Assembly: GCF_014679505.1 (NCBI RefSeq)
Contig: NZ_CP061474.1
Location: forward strand, 1,984,001 to 2,048,000
Length of the DNA stretch: 64,000 nt
Origin: Geobacillus sp. 46C-IIa
GTDB taxonomy: Bacteria; Bacillota; Bacilli; Bacillales; Anoxybacillaceae
Direction: 5' to 3'
This document shows positions 1 through 9,613 of the stretch, one piece after another. The notes under the pieces were generated by a model. That model saw only the letters and a list, made by a program, of their open reading frames with translations. It did not search any database and was not told the DNA's origin. Positions within the stretch are counted from its first letter, which is position 1, and each line of letters begins with the position of its first letter. A program made the translations under genes and the position numbers.

Positions 1-22
1 CGGCGAGAAACGCCGTTTTCTC
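1..22 (+). terminator. Possible terminator of an upstream gene
   Basis: A short hairpin (CGGCG, loop AGAAA, CGCCG) is followed by TTTTCTC. It lies at the window edge, so the gene it would serve is not visible. Bases 23-212 show only the leader of the next gene. Confidence 0.4.
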
Positions 23-212
23 ATCGTTACCGAAGTGAAAACGAATTTGAGAAAACAGGGCAAATGGAATGCTCTCCCTGTTGGCGCTCACGCTAGGAAG
101 TGGGTGCTTCTTGCAGTCTAAGATGATAAAAGGAAAACGAAAAAAGGAAGAAACGACGGAGAAGGCGAAATAAACGTAAAAGACAGGAAAAAACAAGACA
201 GGAGCGAAAAAA

Positions 213-1106
213 ATGAAAGAAAAACTATTTCTAGTGTTGGCCAACTTGTTTTGGGCCGGCAATTACGTGGTCGGCAAAGTGGTCATCGCGGAAACCGGTC
301 CGTTTTGGCTGACTTTGATTCGCTGGTGCGCCGCCTTCATCATCCTAGTTCCTGTGTCCTATTGGCTTGAACGGCCGCGCTACTGGGATGTTATGAAACA
401 ATATTGGCTGCCCCTCGTTGCGTCTGGGGCGCTCGGCATTATCGGCTATAACTTGCTTTTGTACGGCGCGCTTGCCTATACGTCATCGATGAACGCAGCG
501 ATCGTCAACTCCCTCAATCCGGCCATCATCGTCGTGTTGTCGTATATGTTGCTGCGGGAGCGGCTGTCAACCGTGAATATCATCGGGTTTCTATTGTCGC
601 TCATTGGCGTGCTGTTTATTTTGACGGACGGACATATCGGTCATATCTTCCAAACAACCTACAATCGCGGCGACTTGATGATGCTCGCAGCCGGCGTCGT
701 CTGGGCGCTTTATTCGATTATCGGCAAAAAACTCCCGGTTCCGCCGATCACAGCGACGGCATGTTCTGTCTTTTTCAGCTTGTTCATGTTATGGCCGTTC
801 GCTATGTTGTATCCATTTCCTGTTGATCAGTTGAGTGCAATCGGGTTCGCTGGGATTACCTATATTTGTTTGTTTCCGTCCGTTCTTTCCTTTTTGTTTT
901 GGAACATCTCGGTGCAAAAAGTCGGCCCGAGCCATGCCGGTGTATATTTAAACTTGATTGCCGTATTTACCGCTGCGATCACGTTTTTGCTTGGCGGCAC
1001 GCTGTCAATGCCACAGCTTGCGGGCGGCGCTGTCGTCCTGTTCGGCGTCTATTTGGCGACGAAAGCGCCAAAAGCGAGACCGGAACAAATGGACATCGCC
1101 GGGTGA
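213..1106 (+). CDS. DMT superfamily (EamA) transporter
   Basis: This is a 297-residue integral membrane protein of the drug/metabolite transporter superfamily. It consists almost wholly of hydrophobic segments forming two EamA halves of about five helices each, roughly residues 5-137 and 152-285. The first half opens with the typical LANLFWAGNYVVGK and has EPTAPLTR-like NPAIIVVLSYMLLRE near the fourth helix. Family members export or import small metabolites, and the substrate cannot be read from sequence. The ATG is preceded by a GGAG-type ribosome site. It is transcribed alone and is followed by a GC-rich terminator. Confidence 0.88.
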   Translation: MKEKLFLVLANLFWAGNYVVGKVVIAETGPFWLTLIRWCAAFIILVPVSYWLERPRYWDVMKQYWLPLVASGALGIIGYNLLLYGALAYTSSMNAAIVNSLNPAIIVVLSYMLLRERLSTVNIIGFLLSLIGVLFILTDGHIGHIFQTTYNRGDLMMLAAGVVWALYSIIGKKLPVPPITATACSVFFSLFMLWPFAMLYPFPVDQLSAIGFAGITYICLFPSVLSFLFWNISVQKVGPSHAGVYLNLIAVFTAAITFLLGGTLSMPQLAGGAVVLFGVYLATKAPKARPEQMDIAG

Positions 1107-1131
1107 CGATCCGTTTGCTGCTTCTCTGCAG

Positions 1132-1157
1132 GCCGGGCCGCTCGCCCGGCTTCTTTC
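1132..1157 (+). terminator. Rho-independent terminator after the EamA transporter
   Basis: The stem GCCGGGC / GCCCGGC with a CGCT-type loop is followed by TTCTTT. It starts 26 bases after the transporter stop codon. Confidence 0.75.
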
Positions 1158-1323
1158 TGCCGCATCGGCTGGCGGCATGATGCAAAAACGCCCCTCCGTC
1201 TTGCCAATAAAGATCCCTTGTCATCAACGGAAACAAAGCGGGCCAGTGCGCCGTCACCATTCTTCACCGTTAAAAAACCGGTGTCAGCCGCAAACGGTGT
1301 AGCAGCCGCTTTTTTTGCATAAG

Positions 1324-1357
1324 GAAAAGCGGCCTTCCCGTTTGTAGGGAGACCGCT
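1324..1357 (-). terminator. Terminator of the PfpI-family gene
   Basis: Read on the minus strand, AGCGGTCTCCC pairs imperfectly with GGGAAGGCCGCT and is followed by TTTTCC, ten bases past the stop codon. The stretch 1158-1323 holds no gene I can support. Confidence 0.6.
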
Positions 1358-1366
1358 GCCTTTCCG

Positions 1367-1918
1367 CTATTGAAGCAGGCGGAGAAACTCGCGCATAAAC
1401 GCCGGCAAATCCGGCCACGCATGGGCAGAAACGAGGTTGCCGTCGACATGCACCGTACGGTCGGACACATACGTCGCCCCGAGCGCTTCAACCCCCGGTT
1501 TGCAGGCGATATACGCCGTCAAGCTCCGCCCTTTCAGCACCTCCGGCATCGTTTCAAAAATGAGCGAAGCATGGCAAATCGCGGCGATCGGCTTATTCGC
1601 CTCAAAGAAATGGCGAACGATGCGCTGCACGTTTTCATCAAGACGAATGTATTCCGGCGCCCGCCCGCCCGGAATGACTAACGCATCGTATTGCGTCGGG
1701 TCGATCTCGGCGAACGATGCATGTGCGTCGATCAAATAGCCTTGTTTTTCCACATACGTATCCCAGTCGGCAAAATCATGGACAACGGTATGCAGTTTCT
1801 TTTTCTTCGGCGCAGCAATCGTTACATCATGCCCTTCCTCCAACAAACGATAGTACGGATAATACACTTCAAGCGCCTCAACAGCGTCGCCGGTGATGAT
1901 CAACACTTTTTTGCTCAT
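1367..1918 (-). CDS. DJ-1/PfpI family protein
   Basis: This is a 183-residue protein of the DJ-1/PfpI class I glutamine amidotransferase-like fold. The nucleophile elbow is visible as AAICHAS (Cys followed by His), with the upstream ALVIPGGRAPEYIR loop typical of the PfpI and YhbO branch. Members act as stress-protective deglycase or protease-like enzymes in the cytoplasm, and the exact activity is uncertain. The open frame extends upstream to 1960. I chose the ATG at 1918 because an AAGGGGG site precedes it and the protein then begins MSKKVLIITGD, the usual first strand. Confidence 0.85.
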   Translation of the reverse strand: MSKKVLIITGDAVEALEVYYPYYRLLEEGHDVTIAAPKKKKLHTVVHDFADWDTYVEKQGYLIDAHASFAEIDPTQYDALVIPGGRAPEYIRLDENVQRIVRHFFEANKPIAAICHASLIFETMPEVLKGRSLTAYIACKPGVEALGATYVSDRTVHVDGNLVSAHAWPDLPAFMREFLRLLQ

Positions 1919-2045
1919 GGTTCTGGCCCCCTTGTCCATTTTTTCCTTCTCTTTTATCATAATGGAAACGAACGGAAAGGAAAAGCAAGATGATTGTCGA
2001 ACCTACTTAAAGAGGAAGAAGAACATGATAAAGGAGGAGACGACC

Positions 2046-2774
2046 GTGACCATTGCCTCTTGGCTCGCCGAATCGCACCGGACGGTGGTGCTTACCGGCG
2101 CCGGCATGTCGACCGAAAGCGGGCTGCCGGATTTTCGCTCGCCGCGCACCGGTCTGTGGGCGCGCTTCAACCCGAGCGAACTGGCCACCGTCGAAGCCTT
2201 GTACCACCGCCGCGAGTCGTTTATGGAGTTTTACCAATATCGCATCCGCACCTTGCAACAATGCCAGCCGCATGATGGACACCGCCTGCTGGCTGACTGG
2301 GAGCGGCGCGGAATCGTGCAGACGATTGTAACCCAAAACGTCGATGGCTTTCACCAACAAGCCGGCAGCCGCCGCGTCATCGAACTGCATGGCTCGCTTG
2401 GCACCGTCCATTGCCAACAGTGCGGGCGGAAACAGCCAAGCCACGTCTATTTGCGCGGCATAGTCGCATGCGAATGCGGCGGTGTTTTGCGCCCATCGGT
2501 CGTGCTGTTTGGCGAACCGCTGCCGGAGACAGCCATCAACGAAGCATGGGAAGCCGCCCGTCAAGCGGACTTGTTCCTTGTACTTGGCTCATCCTTGCAA
2601 GTATCGCCGGCGAACCAACTGCCGCTTGTCGCCAAGCGAAATGGCGCCAAATTCGTCATCATCAATTGGGAGCCGACGGAACTCGACCCTCTCGCTGACG
2701 CTGTCATCCATCAACGAAAAATTGGCGAAGTGCTGAAAGAATTTGATGAACAGCTGACGGGGGGAGCACGATGA
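2046..2774 (+). CDS. cobB: NAD-dependent protein deacylase (sirtuin, Sir2 family)
   Basis: A 242-residue sirtuin that removes acyl groups from lysines using NAD. The NAD-binding motif GAGMSTESGLPDFRS is near the N-terminus, followed by TQNVDGFH, the catalytic histidine in ELHGSLG, a four-cysteine zinc module (CQQC and CEC) and the GSSLQVSPAN motif. I chose the GTG at 2046 over the ATG at 2025 because AAGGAGG sits eight bases before it, whereas the ATG has no such site. The stop overlaps the start of the next gene by four bases (ATGA), so the two are translationally coupled. Confidence 0.9.
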   Translation: MTIASWLAESHRTVVLTGAGMSTESGLPDFRSPRTGLWARFNPSELATVEALYHRRESFMEFYQYRIRTLQQCQPHDGHRLLADWERRGIVQTIVTQNVDGFHQQAGSRRVIELHGSLGTVHCQQCGRKQPSHVYLRGIVACECGGVLRPSVVLFGEPLPETAINEAWEAARQADLFLVLGSSLQVSPANQLPLVAKRNGAKFVIINWEPTELDPLADAVIHQRKIGEVLKEFDEQLTGGAR

Positions 2775-3643
2775 ACCGGGAAGCGCTGTTGCAAGAGGCG
2801 CTTCGTTCAATCGACGATGATTCGCGCATCCGCCATTGGCGCCGAGTATCCGGCGGCGACATCAATGACGTCTACCGCGTCCAAAGCGGCAAGCAAACGT
2901 ATTTCATCAAAATGCAACGCTTTCCGCCAGCCGGCTTTTTCACCGCCGAACAGGCAGGATTGAACTTGATCAAGCAGACGAAGGCGATCCGCGTTCCAAA
3001 CGTCTTCGGCACGGGAGAAGCGGACGGATGCGGTTGGCTTGTCCTCGAGTGGATCGAAGGAACGGAAACGGCACAGACGGCCGAACAGCTCGGGCGCGGC
3101 CTCGCCCGCCTCCACCAATGCCGCGGCTCGGCGTTCGGGCTTGACCGCGATACATATATCGGGACGCTGCCGCAGCGGAACGGCTGGTACGGCCGCTGGC
3201 TCGACTATTACCGCGATGCCCGCCTCGTGCCGCAAATGAAGCGGGCGGCGGCAAACGGCCTCCTGCCCGCCGAGCGGCAACGGCGGCTTGAGCGGCTGCT
3301 TGAGCGGCTTGACCGCTGGATTCCAAACGATTGTTTTCCGTCGTTGTTGCACGGCGACTTATGGAGCGGCAACTGGCTTCCGGGCCCCGGCGGAGCTCCC
3401 TATTTGATCGACCCGTCCGTGTTTTACGGCCATTATGAGTTGGAAATCGCGTTTACCGAGCTGTTTGGCGGCTTTCCCGCTCGATTTTATGCAAGCTATC
3501 AAGAGCTGATGCCGCTCTCTTCCGAATATCATGAACGAAAGCCGCTTTACCAGCTGTTTTATTTACTCGTGCATTTGAACTTGTTTGGTGAGGCGTATGG
3601 CGGCTCGGTCGACCGCGTGCTCGAACGTTATGCGGGGGAGTAA
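2771..3643 (+). CDS. Fructosamine/ketosamine kinase family protein
   Basis: A 290-residue kinase of the fructosamine-3-kinase family, related to aminoglycoside phosphotransferases. It would phosphorylate sugars attached to lysines so that the adduct falls off, a protein-repair role. Visible motifs are the N-lobe GGDINDVYRV and TYFIKMQ, hinge LVLEWIEG, catalytic HGDLWSGNW, and metal-binding LIDPSVFYGHYELE. It is coupled to the sirtuin gene by an ATGA overlap, which suggests joint control of lysine modification; that link is inference. Confidence 0.88.
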   Translation: MNREALLQEALRSIDDDSRIRHWRRVSGGDINDVYRVQSGKQTYFIKMQRFPPAGFFTAEQAGLNLIKQTKAIRVPNVFGTGEADGCGWLVLEWIEGTETAQTAEQLGRGLARLHQCRGSAFGLDRDTYIGTLPQRNGWYGRWLDYYRDARLVPQMKRAAANGLLPAERQRRLERLLERLDRWIPNDCFPSLLHGDLWSGNWLPGPGGAPYLIDPSVFYGHYELEIAFTELFGGFPARFYASYQELMPLSSEYHERKPLYQLFYLLVHLNLFGEAYGGSVDRVLERYAGE

Positions 3644-3663
3644 CCCCCGCCTGACTTGACCGC

Positions 3664-6031
3664 TCATTCCGGACGCAACACCAGCGTGCTGCCTTTGACT
3701 TTTCCTAAGCTTGTCATATGGTACGTCCCGTTGACCCAGTCATCGATTTGATCGTGATACCACCGGCTGCGAAAATGGCCGGCCTGACCCGGACCAACGA
3801 TATGCCACCCGCGTTCGGGATCGGCCAAATCGATGACAAAGCGTCAAGACGCGCCATGGTTGACGATCCCTTCATCCGTGTAGCTCGCCGCCTGTACCGT
3901 GACATCACTGCCGCCGATGGAAATCGGCTCTTCTTTATTCAAGAAAAACGCTAACATCGGCGATGCGTTCGATAGGGGATGAGCAAAGAACAACCGATGG
4001 GCATTCCCCCATTTCCATTGCGCCGGATCACTTCCATATTCATCGGCCAATTGGCGAACTGTCCGATTCAGCGCTTCCGCCAACACGCGTGAAAACCCGC
4101 CGCCGTCTCGAAACCAAGGGGATACATCTCCTTTATCCGCCCGCCTCAGCAACTCATCAACCACACTTTTTTTCCCTTCAAAGAGCCGATCGACGGCTGG
4201 CGGAATATGACGTTCAAAAAGGACATCGGCGATTTCCTCCATCCAGCGATGAAAAATGAGCGGGGCTGCCTCTTCCTTGCGGTCAACAAAATCCCACTGC
4301 CTCAGCTCATGAAGCGCTGACCGCTCCTGTTTCGAGAGCGGTTCGCTCGCCACATGTTTGAGCAGAAGCGGGACGAACTCCTTCGCCCATAAATTCATTT
4401 GGTCCATTTGCAGTTGCTTCATTTCATTGAGCGTCCAATCATCCTTGCTCTGCAGCCTTTCAGCGATCCGCATATAGCGATAAGGCTGAGCCCAATGATG
4501 GCTTAGATGATATGGATAATGGTCACCGATCACCTTATTGTTCGCCGTGGCGATAAATCCTTCTCTCGGGTTGACGGCACGCGGCAAGCGATCAAACGGG
4601 ATAAAACCGATCCACTCATATTCATCCGTCCAGCCTGGAACCGGAAGAAGCCCGTTTCCTTTCTTGCGAATCGGAATTTTTCCGTTTGCTTTGTAAGCGA
4701 TCGTCCCGTCTTTCGCGGCAAACACGAAGTTTTGCGTCGGGGCGTGGAAATGTTCAAGCGCTTGTTCAAATTGCTTCCAATTTTTTGCTTTGTTCATTTC
4801 TAGCACCGCTTGCAGCTCCGTGGACGGGTCGAGCGCGGTCCAACGCAAAGCCAACACTTTATTTCCGCGTGCCGGGACGGCGAATTCGGAAAGAACGGGC
4901 CCATGCCGAGTGATCGTCACACGGTAGCGAATCGTTTTTCCTCCTTTCACTCGGATCGGTTCCTCGATGATTTTGGCGTCCTCCCATCGGCCGTTATACA
5001 AAAACTGCTGCTTGTTAGCCGGATTTCGTTTTTCCACATACAAATCTTGCACATCTGGGCCAGTGTTTGTCACTCCCCAAGCAATATAGTCGTTATGACC
5101 GAGAATAATGCCGGGGACGCCGGCGAAAATAACGCCACTGACGTTGACCGTCGGCGCTTGCAAATGCATTTGGTACCAAATCGAAGGAGTGGACAACGAC
5201 AAGTGCGGATCGTTCGCCAGCATGGGCTGGCCGCTTTTCGTTTTCCGGCCGCTGATCACCCAGTTGTTACTCCCGTTCCATTCAGAAGGCAAAACCGCTG
5301 CGGCAAACGCCTGCTCCACATCGATCGCCGACAAAATGACCGGCGCCTCTTTCGGATAGGAGGGGAACAAATCGTACGCTTTTTCTTTCGGCAAATGGTT
5401 AAGCGCCCAATAGCGGAACGCCTGACCTTCCCAATGCCCGCCGAGGTCAAACGCCGTATACTTGCCAATCGCGAGCGAATCTACTAGCGTCCATGGCTTC
5501 GGTTCATAACCGAGCAACCGAAACTCGACCGGCAATCTATCGGTTTGTTTAGCCCAAGTGATATACGCGTTAACGCCTTGGGCAAATGCTTCGAGCACTT
5601 GCTTCGCCTCAGCGGAGTATATTTGATACGATGCCTCCGCTGCACGGCGCAATCCAAGCGTACGGAAAAATTTATCGCGCTCAATCGTTGCAACGCCTAC
5701 CACCTCACTCAACTGTCCAGACGCTTGGCGGCGGCTTAAATCCATTTGAAATAGACGATCTTGAGCTTGCACAAATCCTTGGGCGAAAAACAAGTCATGT
5801 TCATTGGTGGCGAAAATATGAGGAACACCGTGCGAGTCGCGAATCACGCTGACTTCGTCAAGCAGACCTGGAACCGACAATTTTCCTTCCACCATCGGCA
5901 AGGAATGGCGTGTGTAAGCGCTAACAAAAACGCCGATACCCGCCACAACAAAGAAGACAATCGCCAGCGCCATCCAGGCTGTTCGCTTCCAGCGCTTCTT
6001 CTTTTGCGACGCGTAAATGGCCGTCTTCCAT
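3664..6031 (-). pseudogene. Penicillin acylase family gene with a 5' frameshift and a 3' nonsense codon
   Basis: An Ntn-hydrolase of the penicillin acylase family, normally a secreted or membrane-anchored amidase. The longest intact piece (5973-3844, 709 codons) has a membrane segment, ADSHGVPHI-like IRDSHGVPHIFA, and the autocleavage serine in EWNGSNNW. It ends at TGA in HGAS-stop. The same frame continues for 59 codons (RFVIDLADPERGW to VLRPE) to a natural stop at 3664, so a TGG Trp codon probably became TGA. At the 5' end the only ATG with a good AAAGGAGG site (6031) is out of frame. Removing one A from the AAAA run near 6002-6005 joins MEDGHLRVAK to KKRWKRTAWM, giving a standard positively charged anchor. 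Both lesions are visible in sequence; loss of function is inference. Confidence 0.8.
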
Positions 6032-6148
6032 TCATGTTCCTCCTTTATCTCATCATCTTACGCCCTGGCGTCCGCAACCCTTTTTGCGAAAACACCGCCT
6101 GTATGTCGATAAGGAGCGGATGCTCAAGCAGGTCCGCCCCCAGCCCGC

Positions 6149-8245
6149 TCATTCAGCGCCGATCCTTTCAAGCAGCGCATCGCCATTTTGACTGACGCGC
6201 ACATAAGCGAAACGGGCGTTTTCCTGCCGCTCTATTCCCGTTTTTTCCGGCACGAAATACGACTCAATCCCGTATACGACTTGCGTACCATAGAAAGTGC
6301 CACTGATCAAAATATCTCCCTGTTGCCGTGCAGCCCCAGACCGTTTTTGGCCATTGACGGCATACACTCCGGCAAAACGGTATACCCCGTCCGGCTCTTT
6401 TCGCAACATCACTTGCACCTTCCCACTGCCGTCCAGAGACTGGATCGTGGAAATGTCATAGCGAAGCTGGATATAATCCCCTTGCAGCACAGAGCGCGGA
6501 TCCACCGGCTCGAGCGCTAATTTTACCAACTGTCCGTCTCGCAATAGACGTTCTTTCTCCCATACGGTATATCCTGTAAACAGAAATTGGGCAACGACAA
6601 TCAACAGGACACCTAAGGAAACGTTTCGAGGCCACGCTGCCTCCCTAGGGAAATCAAGCCGATTCCGTTTTTCCAGCCAAACAGCCCAAGCGAGCAACAC
6701 CACCCCAGCCGCCAACAAACTCACCGATTTATGGAGCAAGTTCCACGCCAGCTCGTAATATTTGAGCACAAGATAAAGTGCAGTATACCCCCAAGCGACA
6801 GCTCGCTCGCGGCGCCGCCGTTGAAACAAGAAAAAGGCGAGCACAGCCACCATGGCGATATTGGACGCCATATAAAGCCCGTCAGCCTGGAAAATGTCAA
6901 CATTTGTCGCAATCCCGAGCGCACTAAGCGCCAGCACGAACGGAGTCATGGCCGTCTTCCCTCTCCTCCATCGACTGTATGCGTACAACGCCCCGTTCCA
7001 TAGAGCGAGCGTCAACAATTCCACCCGTCCACTCTCCATGTTCACATCAAGCACTACATACAAATAAAGCGTCAACGCCACCGTCGTCAACCGCTGCATC
7101 CCGCGATCCGGGAAACGGATCACTCCCACGGCGAGCACAGCGATATAAAGAACCAACACCGCCGTCGACAGCTCCCACGTCACCGTCCATCCAAGCCCGT
7201 AACCGACCGCGAGCAGCGTATAGCGGACAACGGCATTCCACCGCCGGCCAAGCCAGGCAGGAAGGACGAATCCGAAGATCGCGGCGAAAAAGAGCACATA
7301 CGGCGACCATGACTCTGCCCAAAGGAGATACAAGCCGAGCAAACTCGCCGTCGCCAATGCCGAGGCCGCAAGCGTAATCACCGCTTGAAACGCGGCCAAA
7401 ACCCATGTCCCAGTCCGCGTCCCCGCCGAAAACACCCCCGTCCGCCGCAGAAGCATGATCCCGCCATACAGAATCGCCCCTGCCACCGCAAGCCCAATGA
7501 AAAGCATCCATGTTTCAAAATGATCAACAAGGAGACGAATATATTGAATCAACAAAAACAAGCCGACAAATAAACTTGTCAGCAACGCGTACGACCGTTG
7601 TTTTGTGACTGCGAAAAAGTAATATAGCAACCCGGCAAACAGCGCTGCATACACGTATGGCCACCAGACATCACGCTCATACGAAAAACCAGTTACACTG
7701 ATCACCAGCAGCCAACCGTGCATGGCTGCGTAAGCGAGATGAGCTGCCCACGGGGAACGGCTGAGACCAAAGACCGCACCGTTCACAGCTGCAAACAACA
7801 ATAGCCAGCCAAACGATACCCATTCCGTCCATTCGATACGGTAAGCGGAAGGAAAGTAATAAAACCAGCAGGTGAGTTGCAGCAACACGACAGCGATGAC
7901 CGAAAGCGCTGGATCTTTCGTCAACCGCGCCAGCAACGCCGTCGGCACAAGCCAAATGAGAAACAGCCAATAGCTGTCGGCGTGGGAATTGTAGATTTGC
8001 CCAAGCAACGCCAAGGCGATGCCAAACGACAATGTCCCACCGACAAACAGCCAGCGTCCTAAAAAACCATGGCGGCCCCGAAGCGCCGTACTCGTGATGT
8101 AAAACCCTGCCATCACACCGATGCTGATCCCAACTTTCGCCTCTCGCCCCATCTCCGACCAGTTGGCAGCAAAAAAATACACGATGCTGGCAATGATGCA
8201 CAAAAACGCCAACGCATACCCTGTTTTCACGATCCGGGCCGCCAT
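6149..8245 (-). CDS. DUF2157 / GDYxxLxY-domain multi-spanning membrane protein
   Basis: A 698-residue membrane protein. The N-terminal third resembles DUF2157, with about ten hydrophobic helices, and the middle resembles DUF4401. The last 150 residues lie outside the membrane and carry RSVLQGDYIQLRYDI, the signature of the GDYxxLxY domain. In other bacteria these domains are separate adjacent genes, so this looks like a natural fusion. Function is unknown; a cell-envelope role is inferred. The ATG is preceded by AAGGGGGAAG. It is downstream of no obvious partner and precedes the acylase remnant on the same strand. Confidence 0.82.
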   Translation of the reverse strand: MAARIVKTGYALAFLCIIASIVYFFAANWSEMGREAKVGISIGVMAGFYITSTALRGRHGFLGRWLFVGGTLSFGIALALLGQIYNSHADSYWLFLIWLVPTALLARLTKDPALSVIAVVLLQLTCWFYYFPSAYRIEWTEWVSFGWLLLFAAVNGAVFGLSRSPWAAHLAYAAMHGWLLVISVTGFSYERDVWWPYVYAALFAGLLYYFFAVTKQRSYALLTSLFVGLFLLIQYIRLLVDHFETWMLFIGLAVAGAILYGGIMLLRRTGVFSAGTRTGTWVLAAFQAVITLAASALATASLLGLYLLWAESWSPYVLFFAAIFGFVLPAWLGRRWNAVVRYTLLAVGYGLGWTVTWELSTAVLVLYIAVLAVGVIRFPDRGMQRLTTVALTLYLYVVLDVNMESGRVELLTLALWNGALYAYSRWRRGKTAMTPFVLALSALGIATNVDIFQADGLYMASNIAMVAVLAFFLFQRRRRERAVAWGYTALYLVLKYYELAWNLLHKSVSLLAAGVVLLAWAVWLEKRNRLDFPREAAWPRNVSLGVLLIVVAQFLFTGYTVWEKERLLRDGQLVKLALEPVDPRSVLQGDYIQLRYDISTIQSLDGSGKVQVMLRKEPDGVYRFAGVYAVNGQKRSGAARQQGDILISGTFYGTQVVYGIESYFVPEKTGIERQENARFAYVRVSQNGDALLERIGAE

Positions 8246-8392
8246 ATCGCTTCCCCCTTGTCACTGTTTTTTCTATAAAAATATATGCGGGAAAAGCTGT
8301 CTAGAAGACCAGTGGAAACAAGCATTATTCGATCGCACTTTCCCAGTTGCCGCCGGCCTGCTAGATTTTTTTCTTTGCTGCGGCGAAGAACA

Positions 8393-9436
8393 TTATAGTT
8401 GGAGATGATGTTTTAAGTGGAAAATTTCCATATCATGCTCTGTCACTTTTTTCATCAAATAATCGATGGATGTTTGCTTGGAAGAGAACTCGCGCGAAGC
8501 CAGATCAAGAGCAGCCTGATGCTTATGGAGCATGTTCTCGATGTGGCGAAAGTGGCCCCGCATTTCTGTTGCGAGGTTGTCAACTTTTTCTTCGACCCGT
8601 TCAACTTTCGCTTCAAGCCGTTGCTGTCCTTCTTTCAGGGTTTGCACATCGCCCTTGACCATGTCCATGTCTGCCTTCAATGTTTGCACATCGCCCTTGA
8701 CCATGTCCATGTCTGCCTTCAATGTTTGCACGTCGCCCTTGACCATGTCCATGTCTGCCTTCAATGTTTGCACATCGCCCTTGACCATGTCCATGTCTGC
8801 CTTCAATGTTTGCACATCGCCCTTGACCATGTCCATGTCTGCCTTCAATGTTTGTACGTCGCCCTTGACCATGTCCATGTCTGCCTTCAATGTTTGCACG
8901 TCGCCCTTGACCATGTCCATGTCTGCCTTCAATGTTTGCACGTCGCCCTTGACCATGTCCATGTCTGCCTTCAATGTTTGTACGTCGCCCTTGACCATGT
9001 CCATGTCTGCCTTCAATGTTTGCACGTCGCCCTTGACCATGTCCATGTCTGCCTTCAATGTTTGCACGTCGCCCTTGACCATGTCCATGTCTGCCTTCAA
9101 TGTTTGCACGTCGCCCTTGACCATGTCCATGTCTGCCTTCAATGTTTGTACGTCGCCCTTGACCATGTCCATGTCTGCCTTCAATGTTTGTACGTCGCCC
9201 TTGACCATGTCCATGTCTGCTTTTAACGTGCGCACATCCTCTTCAACCCGGTGAAGCCGCTGTTCCAAGCGAGCTTGTCCCTCTTGCAACAACTGCACTT
9301 CGCCTTCCAAACGCGCCTGCCCTTCTTGAAGTGCCCGGACATCGCCTTCAATCCGATCGAGCCGCATGTGGATCGGATTCAACTTTTGGTCAAGCAATTC
9401 AGCCATCATTTGCACGAGTTCGGCTTGACTCATCAT
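8393..9436 (-). CDS. Coiled-coil protein with 14 identical 14-residue repeats
   Basis: A 347-residue soluble protein not assigned to a named family. Residues 1-60 are a helical head (MMSQAELVQMMAELLDQKL). Then a unit reading VKGDVQTLKADMDM is repeated fourteen times. Residues V1, V5, L8 and M12 fall on heptad a/d positions, so the repeat block should form one unbroken coiled coil. The tail (about residues 260-347) returns to non-repeat coiled coil and ends IFHLKHHLQL. The tail resembles that of the protein at 40287-40826. The start was chosen from the AAGGAGG site six bases before 9436; the adjacent ATG at 9433 is equally possible. Confidence 0.8.
   Translation of the reverse strand: MMSQAELVQMMAELLDQKLNPIHMRLDRIEGDVRALQEGQARLEGEVQLLQEGQARLEQRLHRVEEDVRTLKADMDMVKGDVQTLKADMDMVKGDVQTLKADMDMVKGDVQTLKADMDMVKGDVQTLKADMDMVKGDVQTLKADMDMVKGDVQTLKADMDMVKGDVQTLKADMDMVKGDVQTLKADMDMVKGDVQTLKADMDMVKGDVQTLKADMDMVKGDVQTLKADMDMVKGDVQTLKADMDMVKGDVQTLKADMDMVKGDVQTLKEGQQRLEAKVERVEEKVDNLATEMRGHFRHIENMLHKHQAALDLASREFSSKQTSIDYLMKKVTEHDMEIFHLKHHLQL
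8641..9228 (-). repeat. Tandem array of 14 x 42-bp units inside the coiled-coil gene
   Basis: Fourteen units of exactly 42 bases run head to tail. Across thirteen of them only two positions vary, and both are third codon positions (GAT/GAC for Asp, GTG/GTA for Val), so the protein repeats are identical. The fourteenth, at 9187, differs slightly at its outer end. Such low divergence points to recent unit duplication or gene conversion, and the copy number probably varies between strains. Confidence 0.95.
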
Positions 9437-9613
9437 TTCCCACCTCCTTTCCCCCATTGTATCATGGTCCCACACAACGTCATAGTATAGAAAAAGAGAT
9501 TTTCTTTTCCTTTTCGACAGGATCAGACGCCAGATCAAGCCGGCCAATCGGCTTCACCGTCAAATAAACAAGGGGCAAAAATGATTTTTTGATTACACCG
9601 GAAACTTATCAAG

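Noticed and set aside
8417..9254. Two long plus-strand frames (269 and 240 codons) across the 42-bp repeats
   Set aside because: They exist because a 42-base repeat keeps all frames open. They have no ribosome site and their composition is unnatural.
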